A DNA stretch of 29,404 nt from Ruminococcus sp. UBA3280. GTDB lineage: Bacteria; Bacillota; Clostridia; Oscillospirales; Ruminococcaceae. Under the pieces are notes generated by a model. That model searched no databases and was not told the DNA's origin. It was given only the letters and a program-made list of their open reading frames with translations. Shown here one piece after another: positions 9,370 to 17,116 of this stretch; positions within the stretch are counted from its first letter, which is position 1; each line of letters begins with the position of its first letter. Made by a program: the position numbers and the translations under genes. Where the stretch lies: positions 18,077 through 47,480 of the forward strand of contig DETU01000012.1 in the NCBI GenBank assembly GCA_002362175.1, given 5' to 3'.

Positions 9370-10515
9370 TTATGAAAAAATTTTCCCTATATAATCCCCG
9401 AGCTGTTCGGGAGTCAACGCACCGACAAATGCTCCCATGTTGGCGAGTATCTGTCCGAGATTCCTGTCATATGACGGATTGGCTTCTTCGTCCAGTGCAG
9501 TAAGAAAACTAAGCTTTGCACCACTTTCAATAATATTTTTACTTATATTAAGCAGACGACTTCTCTCCGCACCTTCATACAAGTCGGTAACCACTATAAC
9601 ACACGTATGCGAGGGTGTACCTATAAGGCTTTCACAGTAGCCCAATGCACTGCCTATATCAGTACCACCGCCAAGCTGTACACTCATAAGGACTTGTGCA
9701 GGGTCGTCAGCCTCGTCGGAAAGGTCAACAATACTTGTATCAAAAATAACAAGCTTTACTTCCGCAAACGGTAGATTTGAGATAATCTGTGCCATGACTG
9801 CACTGTATATGATTGACCCCGTCATTGAACCGCTCTCATCTATGGCAATAATAACACGCTTATTATTATAGCGTTTTACACGACTGCTGAAATATATATC
9901 TTTCAGTACAATCTGCTGACGTTCCGTATCATAATTTTTCAGATTACGGCGTATAGTCTTTTTTATATCAAGATTTCTCGCAGAGTGTACGGGACTTGAT
10001 GAATTTCTGTCTATTCTTCCGAGAACAGAACGACGTATATCGTTTTCAAGTTTCTTTCTTATATCGTCGGCAACCTGCTTTGCAATTCTTTTAGCTGTTT
10101 CAAGTACTTCACCTTTCATGAGATGTTTAAGCTGTAAGACACTTTTAAGCAGATTCATATCAGGTTTAAGCTGTTCAAGAATTTTCTTGTCAGTAAGCAA
10201 CTCTGTCATTTCAAATTCTTCAAGTGCGTGTTTTTCAAGTACTTCTGCTGTCTGATTAGGGAAAAGTTTACGCACCTTTGTAATCCATTCGGCAGCCGTC
10301 AGAACTGTTTCGTCAAGACTGCCCGACCTGTCACCTGAACGTACATCATCGCCCTGTGAACGACTGTAAAGATAATCAAGAAGTTGCTCCATATCCTGAA
10401 ATTGTCGTATATCACGATTTTCACCACTAAACTGTAATTGTTTGTCGGAAAGACCTCCGAGAACGAGCCTCCAACGGTTTACAGCTGTCTGTGAATAATT
10501 ATCGGGAGTATTCAT
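9370..10515 (-). CDS. vWA (MIDAS) domain protein, MoxR partner
   Basis: 381-aa protein with a C-terminal von Willebrand factor A domain from about residue 217. The MIDAS metal site is complete: DESGS (226-230), GGGTDIGSAL with T285, and VTDLYEGAE with D311. The N-terminal 210 residues are helical, with a highly charged stretch (KRIAKQVADDIRKKLENDI, about 142-160) likely to be a coiled coil. There is no signal peptide or membrane segment, so the protein should be cytosolic. MoxR ATPases and vWA proteins form chaperone pairs in which the vWA protein carries or recruits the client. It is the first gene of the operon, behind a good promoter at 10583-10611, with AAGGAG before ATG 10515. Confidence 0.87.
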   Translation of the reverse strand: MNTPDNYSQTAVNRWRLVLGGLSDKQLQFSGENRDIRQFQDMEQLLDYLYSRSQGDDVRSGDRSGSLDETVLTAAEWITKVRKLFPNQTAEVLEKHALEEFEMTELLTDKKILEQLKPDMNLLKSVLQLKHLMKGEVLETAKRIAKQVADDIRKKLENDIRRSVLGRIDRNSSSPVHSARNLDIKKTIRRNLKNYDTERQQIVLKDIYFSSRVKRYNNKRVIIAIDESGSMTGSIIYSAVMAQIISNLPFAEVKLVIFDTSIVDLSDEADDPAQVLMSVQLGGGTDIGSALGYCESLIGTPSHTCVIVVTDLYEGAERSRLLNISKNIIESGAKLSFLTALDEEANPSYDRNLGQILANMGAFVGALTPEQLGDYIGKIFS

Positions 10516-10582
10516 CAGATAAAAAATTCTCCTTTCGGTATATTATATAATTTCTGAAAAACTGAACATTTATTCTTTTTTT

Positions 10583-10611
10583 ATTATACCACAATTTTAC
10601 GGACAATTCAA
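10583..10611 (-). promoter_or_regulatory. SigA-type promoter of the vWA-SWIM-DUF4132-MoxR-DUF5682-tmk operon
   Basis: On the minus strand, TTGAAT (10611-10606), a 17-bp spacer and TATAAT (10588-10583). It lies between the terminator of the HD-domain gene and the vWA start codon, leaving a leader of about 60 nt. All six downstream genes are spaced by 16 nt or less or overlap, so this is likely the main promoter for about 10.4 kb. Confidence 0.75.
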
Positions 10612-10630
10612 TATTTTTACAGAAAAAAAT

Positions 10631-10660
10631 AAAACTGCCGTTAAAAAAACGACAGTTTTT
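10631..10660 (-). terminator. Intrinsic terminator of the LRR-dockerin/HD unit
   Basis: A 12-bp stem with one mismatch (10631-10642 with 10648-10659) starts 5 nt after the HD-gene stop. On the minus strand it is followed by a T-rich run (10630-10623). It separates this unit from the MoxR/vWA operon promoter. Confidence 0.8.
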
Positions 10661-10664
10661 GTAA

Positions 10665-11168
10665 TTATTGATGTGCGGAAAGAATGCTGCATATTTTCGG
10701 GATACAAACTTCAAGAACAGCACAATATTTGTCAATAACCGTTATCACATAGCTTTCTCTGTATTTCGGCAATTTTATCGTCATAGGAAACATATGTTTT
10801 TCTATTATATCACGTTCAAGCGGTGTTATATCCGTCAGCTGTTCGGCATTTCTAAGAGCAATAACTGAATGCATACGGCTGTGGGAAAACTGTCCCTTTT
10901 CACGCATTGAATTATATTCCTTGCGGTCATAATAGAAAAGGTCGTGAAGAAGTCCTGCTCTTGCGGCAGAACGGGCGTTTAGCCTGAATTTCTTACACAC
11001 TATATAACTATAATATGAAACATTCAAACAATGCTGAAAACGTGTTGTTGAAATATGGTGGGTAATATCTTTAAGATGTTCAAGCTCACAGGAATTTATA
11101 ATGTCACAGATACAGTCATAATACGCACACAATGAAAGGTCTTTTTTTGAACATATAGCTTTAAGCAT
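10665..11168 (-). CDS. HD-domain hydrolase
   Basis: 167-aa cytosolic protein of the HD phosphohydrolase superfamily. The metal-binding residues appear in order: H in TTRFQHCLNVS (about 47), HD in AGLLHDLFYYD (about 75-76), and a later D in VIDKYCAVLE. The RFQHCLNVSYYSY...AARAGLLHDLF pattern matches a small HD family that is, from memory, common in Firmicutes; its natural substrate is not known to me. It starts at ATG 11168 with a strong AGGAGG site in the 14-nt gap after the LRR-dockerin gene, so the two share the promoter at 12220-12248. A functional link between a secreted LRR protein and an HD hydrolase is not obvious. Confidence 0.8.
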   Translation of the reverse strand: MLKAICSKKDLSLCAYYDCICDIINSCELEHLKDITHHISTTRFQHCLNVSYYSYIVCKKFRLNARSAARAGLLHDLFYYDRKEYNSMREKGQFSHSRMHSVIALRNAEQLTDITPLERDIIEKHMFPMTIKLPKYRESYVITVIDKYCAVLEVCIPKICSILSAHQ

Positions 11169-11182
11169 AAAATGCCTCCTGT

Positions 11183-12184
11183 TTAGATAAATGGATTATG
11201 AGGATAATTATTTGTCACTATCTGACGCATAAGCACCATGTCGAATACATCTGTGAAACCGTCCCGATTTATATCAGTCCCGACCAAATCCTCCTCAGAA
11301 TGTCCGAAAAGACATTTTTGCAAATTCAAGACATCAGCAATACTTATAATGCCATCGTTGTTCAAATCGCACGGAAGAAAACCATCATCACGTTTCATGC
11401 TCAACGGCATATGAATAACAGAATTATCATATGTGTTTATTGTCTCCCTGTAATACCACAGAACATCGTCAGGAACATATATAATAATCTGTTCGGAATT
11501 ACAGCCATGCAAAGAATCATTGTACATATTGCTGAATTCATCTCCAAAAGCCGAAAACACATCAGGTCTGTATCTGTCATTAAGAAAAGTTATCTCCCTT
11601 AAATTTTCGCAGTCCTTAAAAACATAAGGCATATTGTCAGTAACAGTTTCAGGTATTATAATACTTTTAAGATTTGTATTTCCTTTGAAAGCATACTCTT
11701 CGATAGTAGTAAGACTTTCCGGCAAAACAGCCGTTTCAAACAAACTGTTCATACACGATTCCGAACCGATAGTTTTCAGTCCTTTGGGAAATACAGCTGT
11801 CTTTTCATCTTTTGCAGACGGATATAAAAGAAGTGTTTCAGAATTTTTGTCATATAGTATGCCGTCAAGTGAACAGTAATTTTGATTTTCTTCGTCAATT
11901 TTTATTTCTTTCAGTGACGGACAACCTGTAATTTCTATATATTCCACACCTTTCGGAATATTAATTGTTTCAAGTCTTTCACAGCCTGATACAAATACGG
12001 CTGAAATCAGATTATTACTACTGTCATTATTTTCAGGCACTTCAATATTAATGCATGAATCATTAACGGAAAAGAAATTTTTTCCCGACAAATATGTTTT
12101 ATCAGTGTTTCCAAATTCTGCGTTTACGTTCATAACAGGAAAAACCAAAGTACTTACAAGAAAAGGTATCAGAAACTTTTTCAT
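11183..12184 (-). CDS. Secreted BspA-like leucine-rich repeat protein with C-terminal dockerin
   Basis: 333 aa, exported. Residues 1-22 form a signal peptide (MKKFLIPFLVSTLVFPVMNVNA, cleaved near NA-E). About 60-220 contains BspA-type leucine-rich repeats, such as LPESLTTIEEYAFKGNTNLK and IIPETVTDNMPYVFKDCENL. The last 68 residues are a type I dockerin with both calcium loops: DLNNDGIISIADVLNLQ and DINRDGFTDVFDMVLMRQ. The dockerin would attach the protein to a cohesin-bearing scaffoldin at the cell surface; the LRR region probably binds protein or glycan. No catalytic module is visible. GAGGTGAT precedes ATG 12184, with a strong promoter just upstream. It is the first gene of a two-gene unit with the HD hydrolase. 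Confidence 0.88.
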   Translation of the reverse strand: MKKFLIPFLVSTLVFPVMNVNAEFGNTDKTYLSGKNFFSVNDSCINIEVPENNDSSNNLISAVFVSGCERLETINIPKGVEYIEITGCPSLKEIKIDEENQNYCSLDGILYDKNSETLLLYPSAKDEKTAVFPKGLKTIGSESCMNSLFETAVLPESLTTIEEYAFKGNTNLKSIIIPETVTDNMPYVFKDCENLREITFLNDRYRPDVFSAFGDEFSNMYNDSLHGCNSEQIIIYVPDDVLWYYRETINTYDNSVIHMPLSMKRDDGFLPCDLNNDGIISIADVLNLQKCLFGHSEEDLVGTDINRDGFTDVFDMVLMRQIVTNNYPHNPFI

Positions 12185-12219
12185 ATAATCACCTCACACT
12201 ATAATCTTTACTTACTGTT

Positions 12220-12248
12220 ATTATACACTTACATTCTGAACAAGTCAA
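12220..12248 (-). promoter_or_regulatory. SigA-type promoter of the LRR-dockerin/HD unit
   Basis: On the minus strand, TTGACT (12248-12243), 17 bp, TATAAT (12225-12220). It begins directly after the stop of the 142-aa gene upstream (12257), with no terminator between, so some read-through from the hsdS unit is possible. Confidence 0.8.
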
Positions 12249-12256
12249 TAGTAAAT

Positions 12257-12685
12257 TTACCGAAAATCAGATATTTCTGCAATTATTTCAGGACTGAAAA
12301 TTATTTCCAGACCATTTATCATACCGTTTCCAACACAAAACGACATAAAAAGTTGTTTTCCTACAAAATAATTATATCTGTCAAAATTTTCAAAAAATGT
12401 ATCAACAGAACTTTCCACACCAAAACTCTCACGGATTTTTCCAAGACCGTCGCCGAATCTCAAAGGAAAACCGATTTTTTCAAGAATATAATTACAGAAA
12501 TCAAATTCATTCGGAGATATTTCGTCAAAACTTAAAGCTTCCAGTAAATCAGTTTTGCTTTTTCTGAAAAATACAATCTTACAGCCGATAACTTCCGCAT
12601 AACCCGAAATCCCCGAATAACTAAAATCATATTCCTGTTTGACTTTAACATCGTCAAGTGACGACAAATAAAAATCCCTGTCCAC
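12257..12685 (-). CDS. Hypothetical protein, 142 aa
   Basis: I do not recognise this family. It is a small, acidic, Phe-rich protein (for example DFCNYILEKIGFPLRFGDGL) without signal peptide, membrane segment or cysteine motif; it looks like a soluble alpha/beta domain. The start is a GTG at 12685 that overlaps the aldo/keto reductase stop by one base (TAGTG), so translation probably depends on the upstream gene. There is no good ribosome site and no in-frame ATG near the N-terminus. Third and last gene of the hsdS unit. Confidence 0.6.
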   Translation of the reverse strand: MDRDFYLSSLDDVKVKQEYDFSYSGISGYAEVIGCKIVFFRKSKTDLLEALSFDEISPNEFDFCNYILEKIGFPLRFGDGLGKIRESFGVESSVDTFFENFDRYNYFVGKQLFMSFCVGNGMINGLEIIFSPEIIAEISDFR

Positions 12686-13671
12686 TATTTTAAAATTTTC
12701 TCTATTTTTTCAATTTCCGTACTGCTGAAATCAAGATGATTTATACATTCAACATTCTGTAAAATCTGCTCGGGACTGCTTGCACCAACAAGAACAGTTG
12801 TAACAGCCTTATTATGCAGTACCCATGACAAAGCCATCTGAGAAAGCGTCTGTCCCCTGCTCTGAGCGATTTGGTTAAGGTTGTTCAGTTTTGCGACCAT
12901 ATTTTCATCAAGCTGATTTTTCAGTTTTGACTTACCGTAAGCTCTTGAATTTTCGGGAATACCCTTTAAATATTTGTCCGTAAGAAATCCCTGATATAAA
13001 GGTGAAAATACAGCAAGTCCGAAACCGTTTTCACGTGTATAAACATCAAGACCGTCGTCCTCAATCCAGCGGTTGAGCATGGAATAAGACGGCTGATTAA
13101 TTATAAACGGTGTCCTGAGTTCCTTGAATATGGACTGAATTTCTGCTGTCTGAGCCTTATTGTAGTTTGAAATTCCGACATACAAAGCCTTACCCTGTCT
13201 TACAGCATTATCAAGTGCGAGGGCTGTTTCTTCAACAGGCGTTTCAGGGTCGGGAACGTGGTGATAAAAAATATCGACATAATCAAGTCCCATTCTTTTG
13301 AGGCTTTGGTCAAGCGATGCGTTAAGGTATTTGCGTGAGCCGTTTCCGTCACCGTAAGGTCCTGCCCACATATCGTATCCCGCTTTTGTTGAAATACACA
13401 TTTCATCACGATATTGTCTCATTCCTCTGTCAAGTATATGACCAAAATTTTCCTCGGCACTGCCATAAGGAACACCGTAATTATTGGCGAGGTCAAAATG
13501 AGTTATTCCCAAGTCAAATGCCGTGTGTACCATTTTTTCGATGTTGGCGAAACTGCCCGAGTGTCCGAAATTCTGCCACAGTCCCAGCGAAACAGCAGGA
13601 AGTTTCAGACCGCTTTTTCCGCACCTATTGTAAATCATCTTTTCATAACGTATTTCATTTGCTGTATACAT
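12685..13671 (-). CDS. Aldo/keto reductase, YghZ/Gpr-like
   Basis: 328-aa NADPH-dependent aldo/keto reductase. The N-terminus (RYEKMIYNRCGKSGLKLPAV, then SLGLWQNFG) and the segment SRKYLNASLDQSLKRMGLDY match the E. coli YghZ type (L-glyceraldehyde 3-phosphate reductase), as I recall it. The catalytic tetrad is present: D60 and Y65 in FDLANNYG, K96 in STKAG, and H138 in YHHVPD. The C-terminal NADP-binding part is VLVGASSPEQILQNV. It may detoxify methylglyoxal or reduce triose phosphates; the substrate is inferred from the subfamily. GGAGG precedes ATG 13671, inside the end of hsdS, with only a 4-nt gap, so it is transcribed with the specificity subunit. Confidence 0.85.
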   Translation of the reverse strand: MYTANEIRYEKMIYNRCGKSGLKLPAVSLGLWQNFGHSGSFANIEKMVHTAFDLGITHFDLANNYGVPYGSAEENFGHILDRGMRQYRDEMCISTKAGYDMWAGPYGDGNGSRKYLNASLDQSLKRMGLDYVDIFYHHVPDPETPVEETALALDNAVRQGKALYVGISNYNKAQTAEIQSIFKELRTPFIINQPSYSMLNRWIEDDGLDVYTRENGFGLAVFSPLYQGFLTDKYLKGIPENSRAYGKSKLKNQLDENMVAKLNNLNQIAQSRGQTLSQMALSWVLHNKAVTTVLVGASSPEQILQNVECINHLDFSSTEIEKIEKILK

Positions 13672-13675
13672 AATT

Positions 13676-14857
13676 TTAAACCTCCAGTTTTCCAGTCACA
13701 ACCTCATAAATGAGGGATTTTTTATATTCTTTAAGTTTCTCAACGATTGCCTGTTTTTTCTCAATTGAATAATCTATTGCAGAACATTTTTTGTCAATAT
13801 AATCGACAATCTGTTGTTGTTCCAAAATTTTTGGAACAGGCAATATCATGTTTCTGTATGCAGTTTGTGTCATACTCGGTAGAGTTGTTTGTGATATATA
13901 TTTTTTGTAATCAAAACAAATTGCTAAAAAATAGTAAAATTTTAATACAATTCTATCTAACGGTTTTACATCAAAGGTTGTATCTACATTCCAGTATTTA
14001 TCTTTAATATAATGAGGAATATGTAAAGTTGCCCCTTTTCTTCCAATTAATACACAAGGTCCTTCTTTAAATTCTCCATAAGTTTTAAATGCAAAAAAAA
14101 CGCTTCCAAACACAGGAATTTCTCCTTCAGTTTCAGGGTCACTTCCATTTGTAATTAAAACACAATATTTAGCTTTTATTAAATCCCAATATTCAGGAAT
14201 CTCCCCAATCCATTCAACCCCACTGTCCTTCATTTTCACATCAGGATTAAGCCCCTTTGTGACCGTTTCCGTAATCAATGACAGTTTATAGGATTTAAGC
14301 TTTTCAATGATTTTCTGCTGTTTTTCTATTATGGTATCTATTTTGGTGCATTTATTGTCAAGATAGGCGGAGATTCTTTGTTGTTCTTCCAAAGAAGGAA
14401 AAGGAATATATATGTTTTTCATATTTGACCATTTTGTTGACCATAAATCATCTACTACAATCCCTGTTCCCCAACGATAAAATTCATCTGCAAAACGTTC
14501 AGAGCGAAAAACAAAACTGTAATATGCATTACACATATTTTTTCTTGGTTTTAAAACAGTATTTATTAATGAACAAGAACCATCATATTTGGATATTCCA
14601 CAAGAACCTCTTCTATCAGAACGACTATTTATTACAAAATCATTCTTTTTAATCAGTTTTCGGTTATCGCCATTGTTAGTTTTAGCTGCTGTTTCAAGTT
14701 GAGGAACTACCCCTTGCTTAGTTACAGATAGTGGGGCATAATCCTTATCGCTTACTTTTATACTGCGTTCATCATATACATAGCCTATTTTATTTAATTC
14801 CCACTCAACAGGTATTTTTCCAATCCACTCAATACCACTATCTTTCATTTCTCTCAA
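13676..14857 (-). CDS. hsdS: Type I restriction-modification specificity subunit (orphan HsdS)
   Basis: 393-aa DNA-recognition subunit with the two-fold repeat of HsdS. Each half begins with a near-identical motif (MKDSGIEWIGKIP at 4-16, MKDSGVEWIGEIP at 209-221). Each has a variable target-recognition domain, then a conserved helix (LEEQQRISAYLDNKCTKID near 157-175; LEQQQIVDYIDKKCSAID near the end). In complexes with HsdM and HsdR it chooses the methylated and cut site. No hsdM or hsdR lies in this window. The start is a TTG at 14857, placed 7 nt after GGAGG; an ATG at 14848 is the alternative, and an ATG at 14905 lies inside the promoter. The target-recognition domains look more AT-rich than the neighbours, consistent with transfer or domain exchange. 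It shares a transcript with an aldo/keto reductase. Confidence 0.88.
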   Translation of the reverse strand: MREMKDSGIEWIGKIPVEWELNKIGYVYDERSIKVSDKDYAPLSVTKQGVVPQLETAAKTNNGDNRKLIKKNDFVINSRSDRRGSCGISKYDGSCSLINTVLKPRKNMCNAYYSFVFRSERFADEFYRWGTGIVVDDLWSTKWSNMKNIYIPFPSLEEQQRISAYLDNKCTKIDTIIEKQQKIIEKLKSYKLSLITETVTKGLNPDVKMKDSGVEWIGEIPEYWDLIKAKYCVLITNGSDPETEGEIPVFGSVFFAFKTYGEFKEGPCVLIGRKGATLHIPHYIKDKYWNVDTTFDVKPLDRIVLKFYYFLAICFDYKKYISQTTLPSMTQTAYRNMILPVPKILEQQQIVDYIDKKCSAIDYSIEKKQAIVEKLKEYKKSLIYEVVTGKLEV

Positions 14858-14876
14858 ATTATCACCTCCTATCAAA

Positions 14877-14905
14877 ATTATACTGTTTTTCAATGAAGTT
14901 GTCAA
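14877..14905 (-). promoter_or_regulatory. Perfect consensus SigA promoter of hsdS
   Basis: On the minus strand, TTGACA (14905-14900), exactly 17 bp, TATAAT (14882-14877). Its -35 box touches the T-run of the upstream operon's terminator. The leader is short, and AGGAGGTGAT follows the -10 closely. Confidence 0.88.
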
Positions 14906-14913
14906 TCAAAAAA

Positions 14914-14944
14914 CAGAACCCGACTTTATAAAAATCGGATTCTG
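14914..14944 (-). terminator. Intrinsic terminator of the hydrolase-to-SCP2 operon
   Basis: Stem of CAGAA-x-CCGA (14944-14935, minus strand) with TCGG-x-TTCTG (14923-14914), followed by a T-run (14913-14908). It lies 23 nt after the SCP2 stop codon and immediately before the hsdS promoter. Confidence 0.85.
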
Positions 14945-14967
14945 CATTAAAGAGGAACTATATATCT

Positions 14968-15309
14968 TTACTTGTTATTTTCCTTTACCTGCTTGATAAG
15001 GTTTGAAAATTCAAGAGCCTTGTCAATACTGCCTTCAATTTTAAGTTTTCCTGTTGTGAAAGCAACAACGGGATTAAGAGTACCCTCACACATTTTAAGG
15101 AAGTTCTTTCCCGAAACGATAAAGATACAGTCACGGTCATAGTACTCATAAGGTTCTACATAAACCTTACCGTCCTTGAGTTCGATATAGAAAGCACCTT
15201 CGCCCTCGCCCTTGATGTTAATCTGCACGGCAATATGTCCCTCTAAACCTTCGGTTTCATTGGCAAGGATAAGTTCCTTGGACTTTGCAAAAATTTCTTC
15301 GTATGTCAT
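14968..15309 (-). CDS. SCP2 sterol-transfer-like lipid-binding protein
   Basis: 113-aa single-domain protein of the SCP2 fold, about the length of the family. Typical elements are VQINIKGEGEGAFYIELKDG, then FIVSGKNFLKMCEGTLNP and AFTTGKLKIEGSIDKALEFS (the GKL-x-IEGD-like motif). SCP2 domains hold lipids or acyl chains in a hydrophobic tunnel. It has no signal peptide, so it should act in the cytosol. It is the last gene of the five-gene unit, 14 nt after the acyl ligase with an AAGGAG site. In this context it may carry the acyl substrate or hydrophobic product of the ligase/ACP/condensation enzymes; this is inference. Confidence 0.85.
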   Translation of the reverse strand: MTYEEIFAKSKELILANETEGLEGHIAVQINIKGEGEGAFYIELKDGKVYVEPYEYYDRDCIFIVSGKNFLKMCEGTLNPVVAFTTGKLKIEGSIDKALEFSNLIKQVKENNK

Positions 15310-15323
15310 AAATCATACTCCTT

Positions 15324-16865
15324 TTACTTTATTATTCGTCCCTGCACCGACTGTCTGCGGACGATTTTCTTTGAAGTTGTCTTTTCAAACTCCGTATCTC
15401 TGATACGCAGACGACGGATAGCCTTTGCAGGTGGAACGGTTTTATTTATGCTGTCCACAGCTTCACGGAACTTTCTTTCAAGTTCTTCACCTGAACAGTC
15501 GGGGTATAAGTCGGTATTCGGGAAAATCTCCGCACATATTACACTGTCGTCGCTGTAGACAAGTATTTCAGAAATATAGTCCGAACCTGCAAACTTATTT
15601 TCAAGTTCTTCAGGAGAAACGTTTTCACCGTTTGAAAGAATAATGAGATTCTTCTTTCTTCCCGTAATAAAAATACGGTTCTTTTCGTCAACATATCCAA
15701 GGTCACCCGTATGAAGCCAACCGTCAGAAGTAAGAGCCTCTGCGGTAGCCTGTTCGTCCTTATAGTAGCCTGCCATAACCGACGGACTTTTTACCATGAT
15801 TTCGCCGTCCTCCGTCTTTACCTGACAGCCGTTGACGATTACTCCGACATCTCCCGCACATTCTGTGTCAAAACGGTCAGCGGTTGAAATTCTCGGAGAA
15901 CATTCCGTCATTCCGTAACCCTGAGCCATCTGAATACCCATGTCAATATAAGCTCTCTGCAACTCAGGACGTAAATACGCACCACCGCTGTAAATGGTTC
16001 TTAATCTTCCGCCAAATACGGCATTTGCAATTTCCTTTAATGAAATATCGGGCTTTGAAGCCGATACGGCTTTTATCTGCTTGTACATTGTTTCCGCAAT
16101 CATAGGTACAAGAAGTATAACTGTAGGACGATATAATTTAAGATTCTGTGGAATACGCATCATTGAATCATTAAGACAAAGTTCATTGCCATAACGGAGT
16201 GAAAGAAGAATATCACAGGTAAAGCAATAGATATGGTGAATAGGAAGAACAGACATTACAACATCTTCAGGAGTGCTTTCATTATCCTGACACATAGCGT
16301 TGTCAATAAGGTTACTATTGAGGAGCATAACACCTTTGCTTTTTCCTGTTGTACCAGAAGTATAGGAGATTGTGGCAAGTGCAGAAGGGTCTACAGGTGT
16401 AAATTCCGTCGGCTGATTCCCGTCAAGAATTTTCTGCAAATCATCGCTGAATGAAACATACTCCCTGACGTTCGGACAACTTTCCTTTATTTCCGAAACC
16501 ATATTTTCATATCTTGCATCATAGAAGAAAATTTCAGAGTCTGAACGGTTAAGCAGTTCACTTATATCAGCACTGCAAAGCTGTGCGTCAAGCGGAACAG
16601 CAGTGTTTCCACCGCATACTGTTCCGAAATAGCTGACAAGCCATGCATAGCTTGAACCGCCTATAACCGCACATTTTATGGGATTTCCGTTACCACGTAC
16701 AGAATTTACCCACGCTGTCATTTTTCTGACATCACTGCAAAACTTATTGAATGACTTTTCAGAAACGTCCTTGCCGTGTTTTTCTTTAAGGAAAACTTTG
16801 TCACCGTATTCTTCGGCAGAAGCAACAACAAGCTCCTGAAGTGTTCTGATATTATTTTTATTCAT
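15324..16865 (-). CDS. AMP-forming acyl ligase (adenylating enzyme)
   Basis: 513-aa ANL-superfamily enzyme that activates a carboxylic acid as acyl-AMP and passes it to a thiol. Motifs in order: YTSGTTGKSKG (168-178, ATP loop), QGYGMTECS (315-323), GWLHTGDLGYVD (382-393), GRKKNLIILSNGENVSPEE (402-420), and the late catalytic lysine in TTSKKIVRR (496-504). It resembles long-chain acyl-CoA/acyl-ACP synthetases more than amino-acid adenylation domains, so a fatty or aryl acid substrate is likely. No carrier domain is fused; a separate ACP is the previous gene, 9 nt away, whose end overlaps this gene's GAGGTGAT site. Loading of that ACP is the simplest reading. The substrate cannot be read from sequence by eye. 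Confidence 0.87.
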   Translation of the reverse strand: MNKNNIRTLQELVVASAEEYGDKVFLKEKHGKDVSEKSFNKFCSDVRKMTAWVNSVRGNGNPIKCAVIGGSSYAWLVSYFGTVCGGNTAVPLDAQLCSADISELLNRSDSEIFFYDARYENMVSEIKESCPNVREYVSFSDDLQKILDGNQPTEFTPVDPSALATISYTSGTTGKSKGVMLLNSNLIDNAMCQDNESTPEDVVMSVLPIHHIYCFTCDILLSLRYGNELCLNDSMMRIPQNLKLYRPTVILLVPMIAETMYKQIKAVSASKPDISLKEIANAVFGGRLRTIYSGGAYLRPELQRAYIDMGIQMAQGYGMTECSPRISTADRFDTECAGDVGVIVNGCQVKTEDGEIMVKSPSVMAGYYKDEQATAEALTSDGWLHTGDLGYVDEKNRIFITGRKKNLIILSNGENVSPEELENKFAGSDYISEILVYSDDSVICAEIFPNTDLYPDCSGEELERKFREAVDSINKTVPPAKAIRRLRIRDTEFEKTTSKKIVRRQSVQGRIIK

Positions 16866-16874
16866 ATAATCACC

Positions 16875-17102
16875 TCAGCTTTTCAGTGTTTCGATGTAAG
16901 CGATTGCATCACCTACTGTCTGAAGCTTTACTACTTCCGCTTCTTCAACAGCAATGTCAAGCTCTGTTTCGAGGTCACCGAGCATACACATAAAGTCGTA
17001 TGAATTAAGACCTAAATCCTCAATAAAACGTGATTCTGCTGTGATTTCGTCGGGATTGACCTCAACGTAATTTACTATAATTTCCTTAATCTTTTCCAAC
17101 AT
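16875..17102 (-). CDS. Acyl carrier protein
   Basis: 75-aa free-standing carrier protein. The phosphopantetheine site is S34 in EDLGLNSYDFM, where the usual DSL is NSY. It is small, acidic and helical, as expected. No phosphopantetheinyl transferase is in this window, so activation would come from elsewhere. It lies between the condensation-domain protein (14 nt upstream) and the acyl ligase, and is probably their shared carrier rather than the fatty-acid-synthesis ACP. TAAGGAGG precedes ATG 17102. Confidence 0.88.
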   Translation of the reverse strand: MLEKIKEIIVNYVEVNPDEITAESRFIEDLGLNSYDFMCMLGDLETELDIAVEEAEVVKLQTVGDAIAYIETLKS

Positions 17103-17116
17103 AAAAAACTTCCTCC

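Noticed and set aside
14195..14848. The repeated MKDSG-x-EWIG segments as a possible gene fusion or duplication artefact.
   Set aside because: A two-fold repeat of this kind is the normal architecture of HsdS.
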